Below, one piece after another: positions 1 to 8,812 of a DNA stretch of 64,000 nt. Position numbers and translations under genes: made by a program. Each line of letters starts with the position of its first letter. The stretch's first letter is position 1. Source of the stretch: DATJGR01 sp963787045 (GTDB taxonomy: Bacteria; Pseudomonadota; Gammaproteobacteria; Pseudomonadales; Azotimanducaceae); assembly GCA_963787045.1 (NCBI GenBank), contig CAWBBR010000026.1, positions 1-64,000 on the forward strand, written 5' to 3'. Under the pieces are notes generated by a model. It saw only the letters and a list, made by a program, of their open reading frames with translations. It was not told where the DNA came from and searched no databases.

Positions 1-1
1 C

Positions 2-502
2 GGGGACGCGTCGGTCGACGCCGTCTTCGCTGCGCAATCCTTCCACTGGTTCGCCAACGAGCGAGCTCTCGCCGAGATTGGTCGCGTCTTGCGTCCGCTC
101 GGTACGCTCGTCCTGATGTGGAACGTGCGGGCCGGTCCGACTGAGCCCTCTATCGCGGCCGTCGAACAGCTCCTGGAACCGCACTGGCCGAAGGGCTGGG
201 ACCTGCCGCTCGATCTCGGCCTCTCGAGGAGTGGCTACGGATCCGGAGACTGGCGCGATGCGTTCGCGCAGTCCGCGTTTGAGGAACCGCGAGAGGCGCG
301 GCTGCCGAATCCACAGACGGTGGACCCGGCGGGGCTGGTCGCGTTCTTCGCCTCGATGGGCTGGATCGACGGACTCCCGGACGAAGACCGGTTGCCCTTG
401 CTCGAGCAGGTACGGTCGCTGCTGACCGCGGCCGAGTATCGGCTGCCGTGGGAGACGCACGTGCACTGGACGCGGCTCGCTGCGGCGCCCGAACGCCGCT
501 AG
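2..502 (+). CDS. Class I SAM-dependent methyltransferase, C-terminal part
   Basis: The frame is open from the left edge of the window, so this is the last ~166 residues of a longer protein. The visible start (GDASVDAVFAAQSFHWF, then ALAEIGRVLRPLGTLVLMWN) matches the end of a Methyltransf_11/UbiE-type fold: the acidic post-motif II strand, a FHWF signature, and the RVLRPGG-like loop before strand 5. The SAM-binding GxGxG motif would lie upstream, outside the window. The FHWF signature is common in methyltransferases acting on small carboxylates or on quinone- or terpenoid-like substrates, but the substrate cannot be told here. The next gene starts 143 bp downstream. Confidence 0.75.
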   Translation, partial: GDASVDAVFAAQSFHWFANERALAEIGRVLRPLGTLVLMWNVRAGPTEPSIAAVEQLLEPHWPKGWDLPLDLGLSRSGYGSGDWRDAFAQSAFEEPREARLPNPQTVDPAGLVAFFASMGWIDGLPDEDRLPLLEQVRSLLTAAEYRLPWETHVHWTRLAAAPERR

Positions 503-645
503 ACGTGCGCCTCCGACCAATGTGGACGCGGGTGGTCCTCAGGGTACGTCCCGTGAGGATTGTGGAGTTCGGAAGTGGAGTGCATGGTGCCGCCTAACGA
601 ACGCACGCAGCCGACGTCCCAGCCAAGGGCCGACTAGGAGAAAAC

Positions 646-1131
646 ATGGTGAAGCCGATCATGAATCTCGACGAAGTCACGTTCGACGACGTCGAGGAAA
701 ACGGTCTCTACACGTCGAGCCGCGCTCTGTTCAGTAGCCGCATCGGCGCGAAGAAGCTGGGTTACAACCTTTCGGTCTTGCCGCCGGGCAAGGCCCAGTG
801 CCCCTTCCACTGCCATCATGGCGAGGAAGAGATGTTCCTGATCATCGAAGGCGAAGGCGAGTTGCGCTTCGGTGACAAGCGATATCCGATTCGCAAGCAC
901 GACGTGATCGCATGCCCGACCGGCGGACCGGACGTCGCGCACCAGATCATCAACACCGGTAACACGACGATGCGCTATCTCGCGGTGTCGACGCTGGCCG
1001 ATGTCGACACGTGCGAGTACCCGGACTCGCACAAGGTCCTCGTGGTGACCGGACAGCGCGGCGAGGCTGGCCTTCGCAAAGTGTTTCGCGCGGAGAACAC
1101 GGTCGACTACTACGATCGCGAAAAGACTTGA
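646..1131 (+). CDS. Cupin domain protein
   Basis: A 161-residue single-domain cupin. Motif 1 is at about residues 50-72 (PFHCHHGEEEMFLIIEGEG), providing the two His and the Glu that normally bind a metal. Motif 2 follows around PDVAHQIINTG near residue 100. Such stand-alone cupins are isomerases, sugar-binding proteins or dioxygenases; no function can be chosen from sequence alone. The start is supported by a TAGGAGA ribosome-binding site 6-12 bases upstream. It heads a plus-strand run (RibD-like reductase 28 bp downstream, then GNAT and DUF1330), likely one transcript. The frame is intact. Confidence 0.8.
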   Translation: MVKPIMNLDEVTFDDVEENGLYTSSRALFSSRIGAKKLGYNLSVLPPGKAQCPFHCHHGEEEMFLIIEGEGELRFGDKRYPIRKHDVIACPTGGPDVAHQIINTGNTTMRYLAVSTLADVDTCEYPDSHKVLVVTGQRGEAGLRKVFRAENTVDYYDREKT

Positions 1132-1159
1132 AGCCCGTTGACCCGGTGGAGGCCCGACA

Positions 1160-1777
1160 ATGGCGAACACGAATTCTCGCGTAACGATCCACATGGTGGC
1201 GAGCCTCGACGGCTTCATCGCCCGACGGGACGGGCGTGTGGACTGGCTCGAGACCTCGGACAAATTCGAACAGGGGGAGACCCTCACTCCGGAGTTCGTG
1301 GAAACGTTCCTCGCGACGATCGACTGCTACGTGATGGGATCGCGAACCTACGAAACCGCGTTGGATTTCGAATCGAAGGGATTCGGCTGGTCTTACGGCG
1401 ACAAGCCCACCTTCGTCCTCACCAGTCGCGAGCTGCCGCGCACCAGGGAGACGGTCGAGTTCTACTCAGGAGACCTCGCGCGGCTGGTGAACGACCGATT
1501 GAAGCCGGCCTTCGCCAGCATCTGGTTCGTCGGAGGTGGCGCGGTCTCCGGTGCGTGTCTTCGTATGGGGCTTGCCGACGAGGTTCGGTATTCGATCGTG
1601 CCGATCCTCATCGGCGACGGCATTTCGTTCTTCGAGGGGATGGACAAGGACGTGGCGCTGCACCTCGTGGACGTGAAGGCCTACAAGAGCGGCATGGTCG
1701 AACTGGGTTACGAGGTGCGCAAGGAAATCGACCTCAGTAACGTCAAGACAGGTGACGCGGCTCAGCGCAACCGTTAG
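1160..1777 (+). CDS. Dihydrofolate reductase family protein (RibD C-terminal domain)
   Basis: A 205-residue protein of the RibD C-terminal/DHFR-like superfamily. The N-terminus (VTIHMVASLDGFIARRDG) carries the conserved SLDGFIA motif that frames the pteridine/NADPH site. The middle YVMGSRTYETAL and C-terminal FVGGGAVSGACL loops match the usual cofactor-binding positions. Family members are NADPH-dependent reductases, mostly uncharacterised and not true FolA. It sits between the cupin and a GNAT gene with short gaps (28 and 9 bp), suggesting co-transcription. The substrate is unknown. Confidence 0.8.
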   Translation: MANTNSRVTIHMVASLDGFIARRDGRVDWLETSDKFEQGETLTPEFVETFLATIDCYVMGSRTYETALDFESKGFGWSYGDKPTFVLTSRELPRTRETVEFYSGDLARLVNDRLKPAFASIWFVGGGAVSGACLRMGLADEVRYSIVPILIGDGISFFEGMDKDVALHLVDVKAYKSGMVELGYEVRKEIDLSNVKTGDAAQRNR

Positions 1778-1786
1778 GCTGAGTCC

Positions 1787-2299
1787 ATGACGATTCCTCT
1801 GATCATCCGGCCCGAACGACGCGACGACCGCGCTGCGATCGGCAACGTCATCAGGACGGCTTTCTCCGGTATGCCATATGCCGATGGCGACGAGGACGAG
1901 CTGGTAGAAACGCTGCGCCGCGAAAATGCGCTGTCGGTGTCGTTGGTCGCAGAGCTGGCGGGCACGGTCGTCGGGCAAGTCACCTTTTCGCCGGCAGCCG
2001 CTTCGGACGGTTCACCCGGCTGGTACGCGCTTGGACCGCTCGCCGTAATCCCAGCGCATCAGCGCACCGGTGTAGGCGCCAAGCTGGTTCATGCGGGTCT
2101 CGATGCGATCAGCGCGTTGGGCGGCAACGGCTGCATCCTGACCGGCAACCCCGCGTACTACGTTCGCTTCGGCTTCAGCCTTGCGCCGTCAAACGCGCCG
2201 CCCAGCGAACCGGCCGAGTTCTTCATGGTCAAATTGCTTGGTCCACTAAAACCCGTCGGACCCATCCACTTCCACCCGGCGTTCAACACCGCCGCCTGA
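1787..2299 (+). CDS. GNAT family N-acetyltransferase (YhbS-like)
   Basis: A 170-residue acetyltransferase of the GCN5 superfamily. The acetyl-CoA pyrophosphate-binding loop is visible as LAVIPAHQRTGVGAKLV (motif A, Q-R-T-G-V-G). It is followed by the G-x-P-x-YYVRFGF segment typical of the YhbS subgroup, where the tyrosine and RFGF strand shape the substrate pocket. The N-terminal IRPERRDDRAAIGNVIRTAF is the usual first strand and helix. It starts 9 bp after the RibD-like gene with only a weak Shine-Dalgarno, so translation is probably coupled. The acceptor substrate is unknown. Confidence 0.8.
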   Translation: MTIPLIIRPERRDDRAAIGNVIRTAFSGMPYADGDEDELVETLRRENALSVSLVAELAGTVVGQVTFSPAAASDGSPGWYALGPLAVIPAHQRTGVGAKLVHAGLDAISALGGNGCILTGNPAYYVRFGFSLAPSNAPPSEPAEFFMVKLLGPLKPVGPIHFHPAFNTAA

Positions 2300-2315
2300 G
2301 CATCGGGAGCCGAGA

Positions 2316-2609
2316 ATGTCCGTCTACGTGATCGCACAACTGAACATCCACGATCGAACGACGTACGCGAAGTACGGAGCGGGCTTCATGGAGATCTTCT
2401 CGAAGTATGGTGGCAAGGTGCTCTCGGTCGACGAAGTGCCGACTGTGCTCGAAGGCGAGTGGGACTTCATGCGAACGGTTCTGCTCGAGTTCGAGTCGGA
2501 AGAAACGGCGAACGCCTGGTATCACTCGCAGGAGTATCAGGAGCTGGCACAACACCGATATGCGGCGTCGCGTGCGAACATCGTGCTGATCAAGGGACCG
2601 CAGGTCTGA
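2316..2609 (+). CDS. DUF1330 family protein
   Basis: A 97-residue small protein of the DUF1330 family, a dimeric alpha/beta-barrel (ferredoxin-like) fold. The sequence shows the typical pattern: an N-terminal strand (VYVIAQLNIHDRTTYAKYG), a central GGKVLSVDEVPTVLEGEWD, and the C-terminal helix with WYHSQEYQELAQHR. Family members are thought to act as small-ligand-binding or monooxygenase-like proteins, but biochemical roles are largely unknown. It is the last gene of the plus-strand run begun by the cupin gene and ends 3 bp from the convergent transglutaminase-like gene. Confidence 0.85.
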   Translation: MSVYVIAQLNIHDRTTYAKYGAGFMEIFSKYGGKVLSVDEVPTVLEGEWDFMRTVLLEFESEETANAWYHSQEYQELAQHRYAASRANIVLIKGPQV

Positions 2610-2612
2610 TTC

Positions 2613-3494
2613 CTATCCCCGCCCCTCAGCGGCCTCGATTGCATCGAGCATGGTCTGCGGAACGACCAGCCGCACGTCGTCGGCCGCGAGTCGCAGCAGT
2701 TCGTCGATTGCGCGCGCATCGGCGCGGCTCGAGATTCGCGCCATGCGATCGACGAAATCCGCATGACGCTCGGCGGCGCCGTCCGCGGTAGCAAGCCCAT
2801 ACCAGCCCCACGGCAATAGTTCGATCTTCTGCAGCGACGCGAGGTCTTGCCACACGTCGCCGAACACCTCGGTGAGCCCCCACAGATCGGTTCCGGCGAC
2901 ACCGAACGTCTTCGGATCCGCCGCGCCGTTACGACACTTCGTCCAAGCGTCGCCGGCCACGAGGAAGCGATCGCGCGGCACATCCAGCACGTCGAACTGC
3001 GGCTTGATGATTCGCGCCTGAACGGCGTCGACCTGTGCATCCACGAGAACCCAGCGCTGCTGCTGCGCGTTCCAATACTCCGCCACCCAGTGATCGAAGT
3101 GTTTGCCGGGCTCGAAGTAGTTCGCGAAGCCGCAGCGCGCACGGGCGGGCACCTGCTTGCGGCGCGCGATCGCGACGAACAGTGTCGCGAAGTGTCTGCA
3201 CACGCCGACCACGCGGCGATCCGGCGTACGGCCGTTGCACAGCGGGCCGACCTCGAGACGCTCCGCACGATCGAGCATCGCGTGCGCGCCGCACAGCTGT
3301 TTCTCGGCGCGCCGCTCGTCCGACAGCGTTACGCGATACGCAGGCGCCCAAGCCTCGTGCATCAGCAACCCGTGCACGATGCTTGCGACCGCCGCGGGGT
3401 CGAACGCGATCGCATCGACCTGGTCACCGAACCGACCGAGTGCGGTGAACGGACCCGGCAACCGGTAATAGTCGAGCAGCTCCGTCGATGTCAT
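2613..3494 (-). CDS. Transglutaminase-like cysteine protease superfamily protein
   Basis: A 293-residue protein with a transglutaminase-core domain. The catalytic Cys lies in RVVGVCRHFATLFVAIAR (near residue 140), the His in FDHWVAEYWN about 35 residues later, and the Asp in RWVLVDAQVD. The order Cys-His-Asp and the spacing fit the bacterial transglutaminase-like family (putative peptidases or cross-linkers). There is no signal peptide, so it is probably cytoplasmic. The start is followed by TSTELLDYYRLPGPFTALG. It faces the DUF1330 gene end-to-end and is divergent from the esterase at 3570. Confidence 0.8.
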   Translation of the reverse strand: MTSTELLDYYRLPGPFTALGRFGDQVDAIAFDPAAVASIVHGLLMHEAWAPAYRVTLSDERRAEKQLCGAHAMLDRAERLEVGPLCNGRTPDRRVVGVCRHFATLFVAIARRKQVPARARCGFANYFEPGKHFDHWVAEYWNAQQQRWVLVDAQVDAVQARIIKPQFDVLDVPRDRFLVAGDAWTKCRNGAADPKTFGVAGTDLWGLTEVFGDVWQDLASLQKIELLPWGWYGLATADGAAERHADFVDRMARISSRADARAIDELLRLAADDVRLVVPQTMLDAIEAAEGRG

Positions 3495-3569
3495 CGCGCG
3501 GTGTTCTCCATGCGCTTACTCTACCCTGCCGTCGAACCAAGCTCGTAATCGAATGAAAGCTCGCACTCG

Positions 3570-4857
3570 ATGAAAGTCGCCGAACGCATTTCGGATTACC
3601 TGCACCCCACGCTCTCGGCCCTTCGCGCAAACCCGTCGCGCGAAGCCGAGTTCTGGAACGACATCGCGCGCCTGCGTACGCCGCTCATCGAAACAGATCC
3701 GGCATCGTCGCAACACAGCATCGTCACGTATGTGTGGCGACTTCCGGACAATGCCCACCACGTCGTGTTGCAACCCGGCTTCGGCGACGCCACGGACAAC
3801 GTGATGGCGCAGATCGACGGCACGCGCGTCTGTCATGCGAGCCTATCGATACCGCAACGACGTGCGCACGAGTTACAGCTTCGTCCCGGACATGCCGCTC
3901 ATCTCGTGGGCGAAGGCAAATGCGAAGGAACTGGCCGAACTGCAAGCGTTTCTGCTCGCGAACAAGGCGCAGCCCGATCCGCACGCTCGCGATCGGTTCG
4001 TCAGCCGCGCAGGCACCGGCGAACCCGACCTCGTCACGTCGGTGCTGGCGCTGCACGACGCCATCGACGAATCCGCCGCGCACAAGCGCGAACACGTTTT
4101 GCGCGGCGTGATCGACAAACACACGTTCGCGAGCCGGCTGCTCGCTAACGAGCGCAACGTGTGGGTGTACACGCCGCCCGGGTATGCAACGAGCGATCGC
4201 GCGTATCCGGTGCTCGTGGTCTTCGACGGCGGCAATGCGCTGACTCAGATTCCGGTGCATCGCATGCTCGACAATCTACTGGCCGACGGCCGCATCGCAC
4301 CGGCGGTCGCCGTGTTCGTCGACAACCCGACCCCGACGTCGCGCAACGACGAACTGCCATGCAGCGAAACGTTCGCCCGCTTCATCGAAGAGGAAATACT
4401 GCCGTGGCTGCGCGACAACTATCGCGTGTCACGCGCGCGTGAAGATCACTACGTCACCGGCGTGAGCTACGGCGGACTTGCGTCGATCTGGATGGGATAC
4501 CGATTGCCGCACGTGTTCGGCAACGTCATCAGCCAGGCCGCGTCGCTGTGGTGGGGTCCCGGCTACCGAATCGACGTCCCGCGCAGCGAAGGCGGCTACC
4601 CGCCCGAATGGCTGATCGAGAAGTTCGAGGAATCGCCGCGTCTACCGCTGCGCTTCTGGCTCGAGATCGGTCTGCTGGATCATCCCTCGTTGATGCTCGA
4701 ATCCAACAGGCGCATGAAGGCGCTGCTCGAAGCCAAAGGCTACGACGTCACGTACCGCGAATTCTGCGGCGGCCACGATGCCGCGCTATGGCGCGGCTCG
4801 TTGATTCAGGCGCTGACGGTGATGCTCGGCGTAGGAGGCGCCTATTCGATGACGTGA
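3570..4857 (+). CDS. Enterochelin-esterase-like alpha/beta hydrolase (Fes family), one frameshift
   Basis: Two frames read as one ~429-residue protein; a single-base shift lies near 3830. The N-terminal part (YVWRLPDNAHHVVLQPGF) is the Fes-type immunoglobulin-like domain. The C-terminal part is an esterase-D-like hydrolase with RNVWVYTPPGY, FDGGNALTQ and the nucleophile elbow GVSYGG (Ser); a late CGGHDAALWR supplies the His. Fes enzymes hydrolyse ferric enterobactin lactones, but many environmental paralogs are general esterases and no siderophore genes are nearby. A related but shorter enzyme lies at 53491. The start is by analogy, at MKVAERISDYLHP. Confidence 0.75.
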
Positions 4858-4858
4858 C

Positions 4859-4958
4859 GGCGGGTGATCGGTGTGCCGGACGCGCTCGAGCCATCCCTGG
4901 GCGCTCCTTTCGCGACATCCCTGTCGCTCAAGGGTCCGTGCAACACCGATCACCCGCC
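4859..4958 (-). repeat. Structured repeat element, copy A
   Basis: Perfect 16-bp terminal inverted repeat (4859-4874 with 4943-4958) closing a 68-nt interior. Read on the minus strand the interior holds a hairpin of 6 perfect pairs with a GGGA loop (4912-4917/4922-4927). It then holds an 18-nt core with CCA-GGGA-TGG (4883-4900), flanked by GAG and CTC that can pair. The 24-nt segment 4877-4900 recurs with one mismatch, inverted, in copy B. The layout resembles a REP- or RNA-like element; no protein is encoded. Confidence 0.65.
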
Positions 4959-5065
4959 ACCTCTCCACATCCCAAGTCGCGCCTTCGTTCGTCGGAGAGA
5001 AGATGAACGCGCGCTTAGCGCGCGTTCACGCACGACACACGACTAACGGTGGAGGCGCGAACCGA

Positions 5066-5175
5066 GGCGGAGGTGGGTATGTGTTGCGGAGGACCTCCGG
5101 CGCCATGGATGGCGCCGGACTGAGCGACCAGGGATGGCTCGAGCGAGTCCGACGCAGCACACACGCACCTCCGCC
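5066..5175 (+). repeat. Structured repeat element, copy B
   Basis: Terminal arms 5066-5088 and 5153-5175 are complementary at 20 of 23 positions. The interior has a perfect 10-bp hairpin (5096-5105 with 5110-5119, loop TGGA) and the core shared with copy A (5128-5151). Arm and first-hairpin sequences differ completely from copy A while pairing is preserved, and the CCA-GGGA-TGG core is identical. Orientation is opposite to copy A. This is what a conserved secondary structure with covarying stems would look like. Confidence 0.65.
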
Positions 5176-5195
5176 GAGACTCGAAGCTCAACCCG

Positions 5196-5970
5196 CTAGA
5201 GCAAACCACCGCCTGTGAACTGGCCGGTGCCGGCGAATACGCCGCCATCGACCGGCACCATCGCACCGTTGACGAACGACGCGGCGGGGGAGCCGAGAAA
5301 GGTGATCACCGCGGCGATCTCTTCCGGTTCGCCCCAGCGGCCGAGCGGAATGTGGCGGCGCAATTCGTCGTACACCGGCGATTGGCGGATGTCCGCCGTC
5401 ATGCCGGTGTGCGTTGGTCCGGGACATACGGCGTTGATGCGGATGCCTTCGCGGCCGAGTTCCAGCGCAGCGGCGCGAACGAAGTTGGCGACCCCGCCTT
5501 TCGCGGTGTTGTACGCCCACAAGCCCGGATCCCCGCCGAGCCCTGAAACCGACGCGGTGACCACCACCGCGGGCCGATCGGCTTTGCGCAATGCCGGCAG
5601 CGCGGCGCGCACGCCGAGCACGACGGCGCGCAGATTGACCGCGCAGCACGCGGTCGAAGGTCGCCATGTCGATCGTTTCCAGCGTGCCGGTGGCCGCGAG
5701 GCCGGCATTCAGGAACACCGCGTTCAACCCACCGAGGCCCGTCGCAGCTTCGATCGCCGCTGCGTTCGTCGCCTCTACCGTGACGTCGCCTTTCACGATG
5801 CGCGTGCGCGTTCCATCGCGGTCGAGCGACGCAATCCACGACATGTCGGCGCGTTCGAGGTCTACGGCAACTACGCGGCCGCCCTGCTCCAGCACGCGTT
5901 TCACCGCCGCGCGGCCGATTCCCGAGGCCGCACCCGTGATTACGGCGGTGCGCTGTGCCCAATCGCTCAC
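5196..5970 (-). CDS. Short-chain dehydrogenase/reductase, one frameshift
   Basis: About 257 residues in two frames joined by a one-base insertion near 5640. The N-terminus has the Rossmann motif TGAASGIG and an acidic residue after strand 2 (VVAVDLERAD), which points to NAD+ preference. The second frame gives NLRAVVLGVRAALP, the Ser in VVTASVSG, the catalytic YNTAKGG (Y-x3-K) and the PGPTHTGM loop. It starts with GTG at 5970, overlapping the stop of msrA by a GTGA junction, so the two are translationally coupled. The substrate is unknown. Confidence 0.8.
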
Positions 5971-6668
5971 GACGCGCCCCCTTGTGAGCGCGTCAGCACC
6001 GGCTGGCTCGTGTACAGGTCGGCAAACTGCTGCTGCAGATGCACCACTTTCGGCGCGTCGTTGATGACGATGTACGGGTTGTTCGGGTGCACCGTCGCAT
6101 AGTCCTGGTGATAGGCCTCGGCCGGATAGAACGCGTCCAGCGTAGACACCTTCGTGACGATCGGTGCTTTGAATGCCTTTGCCGCGTCGAGTTGCGCGAT
6201 GTACGCCTCCGCCACGCGCTGCTGGTCCGCGCTCGTCGTGAAGATCGCCGAACGGTACTGCGTGCCGTGGTCTGGTCCCTGACGATTCAGCTGAGTCGGG
6301 TCGTGCACCACCGAAAAGAACACCGTCAGCAGAGTGCCGTAAGAGACCTGCGCCGGATTGAACTTCACTTCCACCGATTCGGCGTGGCCGGTAGAACCAG
6401 AGCTCACCGCCTCGTAGGACGGGTCCTTCTTCGTTCCGCCGGCATATCCGGAGACGGCCGACTGCACGCCTTTGACGTGCTGAAACACCGCCTGCACGCC
6501 CCAGAAGCACCCGCCGGCGAACACCGCCGTCTGCAGTTCGCCCGAGGTGCCCGGCGCGACGTCGGCCAACGGTTTCGGCAGCGCGGCCGGTCCTTCCACC
6601 GCGCCGGCGGGTTCGCAGCCAACCAGGAACAAGAAGCACACCAGCGCAGTCGCGCGTCGAAAAATCAT
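5967..6668 (-). CDS. msrA: Peptide-methionine (S)-S-oxide reductase, exported lipoprotein form
   Basis: A 233-residue MsrA. The catalytic GCFWG motif is near residue 53 and the downstream GYAGGTKKDPSYEAVSSGSTGHAESVEV, PTQLNRQGPDHGTQYRSAI and YHQDY signatures are all present. The N-terminus (MIFRRATALVCFLFLVGCEPAG) is a signal peptide ending in a lipobox (LVGC), so the enzyme is probably a periplasmic lipoprotein repairing oxidised envelope proteins. The C-terminal HPNNPYIVINDAPKV is typical of forms that lack a resolving Cys pair. Its stop overlaps the SDR start. The frame is intact. Confidence 0.9.
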   Translation of the reverse strand: MIFRRATALVCFLFLVGCEPAGAVEGPAALPKPLADVAPGTSGELQTAVFAGGCFWGVQAVFQHVKGVQSAVSGYAGGTKKDPSYEAVSSGSTGHAESVEVKFNPAQVSYGTLLTVFFSVVHDPTQLNRQGPDHGTQYRSAIFTTSADQQRVAEAYIAQLDAAKAFKAPIVTKVSTLDAFYPAEAYHQDYATVHPNNPYIVINDAPKVVHLQQQFADLYTSQPVLTRSQGGAS

Positions 6669-6755
6669 GTCCGTTCTCCTGAAACGACTGTTTAGACCGC
6701 TTGCGGCGTCGTTCGGTTTCCTGTCGCCCGCGCGAGCGTACCAACAGGACCGCGA

Positions 6756-7938
6756 CTACGCGCGCGCTTCCCGTCCGAAGAGGCGCCAGTACAGCAGCAC
6801 CACCGAGACCGTCATGAGCTCGGCGGACAGCAACGCATACTGAGGTCCGATGCGGTCGGCGAACCATCCAAGCGCGAAAACGACCACGGCATACAGAGAG
6901 GTTGCCGCCCAACGAAATCAACGAGCCCATCGTCGCGCGCTGGCGATCGGTGAACGAGCGCTGCATCAGCGTGTCGCGCGCCACCATACCGGGACCGTAA
7001 GCGAACGACGCCAGCGAAGAAATCGCGGGACTCGCGACGGTCGCGGTCGCCGTGGCGCCGACACCGATCAGAATGCTGCTGATGCTCGTCCACAACAGCA
7101 CCGGCAGTTCGCGGAAGCGTTTGATCACGCGTCCCGACGCGCGGAATCCGAGCATTGCGAATGCGTGCGTCAGCATGCTCGCGATGCCCAACCCCGAAGA
7201 CGACCACAGCGTCGCGAAATAAGCCGGAAAGAACATGTGTTTCGCTTCGCCCAGAGCGAAGGCGAGCATCGCCGCGATGCTGACATCGCGCAGCTTTGCA
7301 TCCTGGCGAAACGGCACCAGTGCGTCGCGCAAATGCGCGAGTAGGTTCGTCTCGACGACACGACCGTGCCGCGACGGCTCGGTCGTGAAGAAGCCGATGA
7401 ACAGACCCACCGTCTGTGGAACCAGCGACAGCCAGAACAGCGACCTCAGCGGCAGCCACAGCAACACGATCGCCGACACGAGCGCGGAAACCGCGAGCGC
7501 CGCCTGGAACATCGCGCTCAAGCGCCCCTGATACTCGGCGAACTCCTGCTGCGACTCTTCGTCCTTCAACGTGTCATAAAGGAACGCGTCCTGATTGCCG
7601 CTGAACAACGCAAACGACAGGCCTTCGAGCAGCGCACCGATTGCGAGCAACGTGAACGACGAGCCCGCACCATACGCGGCAATGCACAGGATGTTCGCGA
7701 CCTGCCCGCTGAGCAACGTCTTGCGCCGGCCGACGTAGTCCGAGAACACGCCGGTCGGCAGCTCGAACAGCGACGATCCGATTTTCGCGATCGCGAGAAT
7801 CAGAACCGCATCCGCATACGAACCGGTGACCTGCGCGAAATACACGACCATCACCGGTCCGTAGATGCGGAAGTCGTTGCAGAAGTTGAACCAGCCGAGC
7901 AGTCGGACGTTGCGGCGCGTGACACTCATGTCATGCAT
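6756..7938 (-). CDS. Major facilitator superfamily transporter, one frameshift
   Basis: About 393 residues with roughly twelve hydrophobic segments. It starts MHDMSVTRRNVRLLGWFNF, and motif A is visible as FSDYVGRRKTLL after the second segment. The conserved loop VARDTLMQRSFTDRQRATMGSLISLGGN is near the C-terminal half. A frame change near 6890 separates this from the last two membrane segments, which end LYWRLFGREARA at 6756. It lies within a 958-codon open frame that fuses it artificially with MsrA shadow and SDR sequence. The gene is divergent from the GDPD gene (29 bp between starts). The substrate cannot be assigned. Confidence 0.75.
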
Positions 7939-7967
7939 CGTAAGCGATGAGCTGTTAGCTTTCCGGC

Positions 7968-8806
7968 ATGAATGTTCGCAACCCAACGCCGCGGCTGAAG
8001 TGGCACATGCTGCGTCGGCGCAAGTCGGACGCTCCGTTCCTGCGTGAAAATCTCGTCGCGGCATTGCGCGCGGGCGCGGCGTGCGAAGTCGATCTGGCTT
8101 TCACCGCAGACGGCCACGCGCTGTGTCTGCACGATGCAACGCTCGACCGGGAAACGACCGGACACGGTCGCGTTGCCGATGCGACGCGCGCGCGAGATCG
8201 AGCAACTGCGCCAACGAAGCCCCGCTGGTGCGGTGCTCGCGACTCGCACCGCTGTTCCTCGACGAAGTTACCGCCACGGTGGCATCGATCGGCGTCGCGG
8301 CGCCAGCGCTCGTTCAACTCGACGTGAAGACGCGCGCGCAAGCGTTGACTACGGCCGCGTGCGAGCAATTCCGCAGCACGCTCGACGGTTGCGCCGATGC
8401 GTTCATCGCAAGCGCGTACGAGTGGGAGGCCGTAGCGCGACTCGTCGCCGCCACGCCCGGCTTGCACGCCGGATTCGACCCGCTGGCGTTCTACCCGCGC
8501 ACGTTCGACCTCGATGCCGACGCGTTTCGTGCGATCGCAGCCCGAACGCTGTCCACTGCGCCGCGCGCGTCGATCTACTACCTCGAAGCCAGATTGATCC
8601 TCGCCGCACTCGAACGTGGCGTGAATCTGGTGCGAGAAGTCGGTGTTGCCGGGGCGCGCGTCGACGCGTGGACGATCGATCCCGAGTTTCCGAATCTGCA
8701 CGATGCATTGCGACGCATCCTCGACGCGGGCGTTGCGCAGATCACGACCAACGATCCGGAACGACTCGGGCCGATCGTCACACAGATCGCGACCGCTGCC
8801 CGCTGA
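7968..8806 (+). CDS. Glycerophosphodiester phosphodiesterase family protein, one frameshift
   Basis: About 279 residues in two frames, shifting near 8190. The N-terminal part has ENLVAALRAGAACEVDLAFTADGHALCLHDATLDRETTGHG. That is the GDPD active-site pattern: E-x-D metal ligands, then the H-D-x-T-L-x-R-T-T-x-G motif. The C-terminal part has VQLDVK, DAWTIDPEF and AQITTNDPERL, matching late strands of the TIM barrel including the ITNDP ending. GDPDs release glycerol-3-phosphate from glycerophosphodiesters. No signal peptide is seen, suggesting a cytoplasmic UgpQ-like role. The first His of the usual HRG motif is replaced by the K-W-H-M-L-R-R-R segment. Confidence 0.75.
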
Positions 8807-8812
8807 CGGCGA

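Larger units (their letters stand above)
4858..5195. other. Gene-free intergenic stretch of 338 bp
   Basis: Between the esterase stop and the convergent SDR stop I find no credible coding frame. The stretch is mostly filled by two structured repeat copies (4859-4958 and 5066-5175, given separately) in opposite orientation. The spacer between them contains the palindromic GCGCGCTTAGCGCGC near 5013-5027. Because both flanking genes end here, the region may also terminate transcription from both sides, but no U-rich tract follows any of the stems. Confidence 0.7.

Noticed and set aside
634..1287. Antisense open frame of 217 codons over the cupin gene
   Set aside because: Composition is Arg/Val/His-rich shadow sequence with no domain, while the plus-strand frame carries a clear cupin.
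592..1779. attC-like GCCTAAC (592-598) and GTTAGGC (1773-1779) as an integron cassette
   Set aside because: The two are 1.2 kb apart, no folded attC structure with second core pair is visible, and no integrase is near.
5188..8064. A 958-codon minus-strand open frame spanning SDR, MsrA and MFS regions
   Set aside because: It is a chimera of the SDR N-terminus, an out-of-frame shadow across msrA and the MFS N-terminal part. Each real gene reads separately once one-base shifts are allowed.
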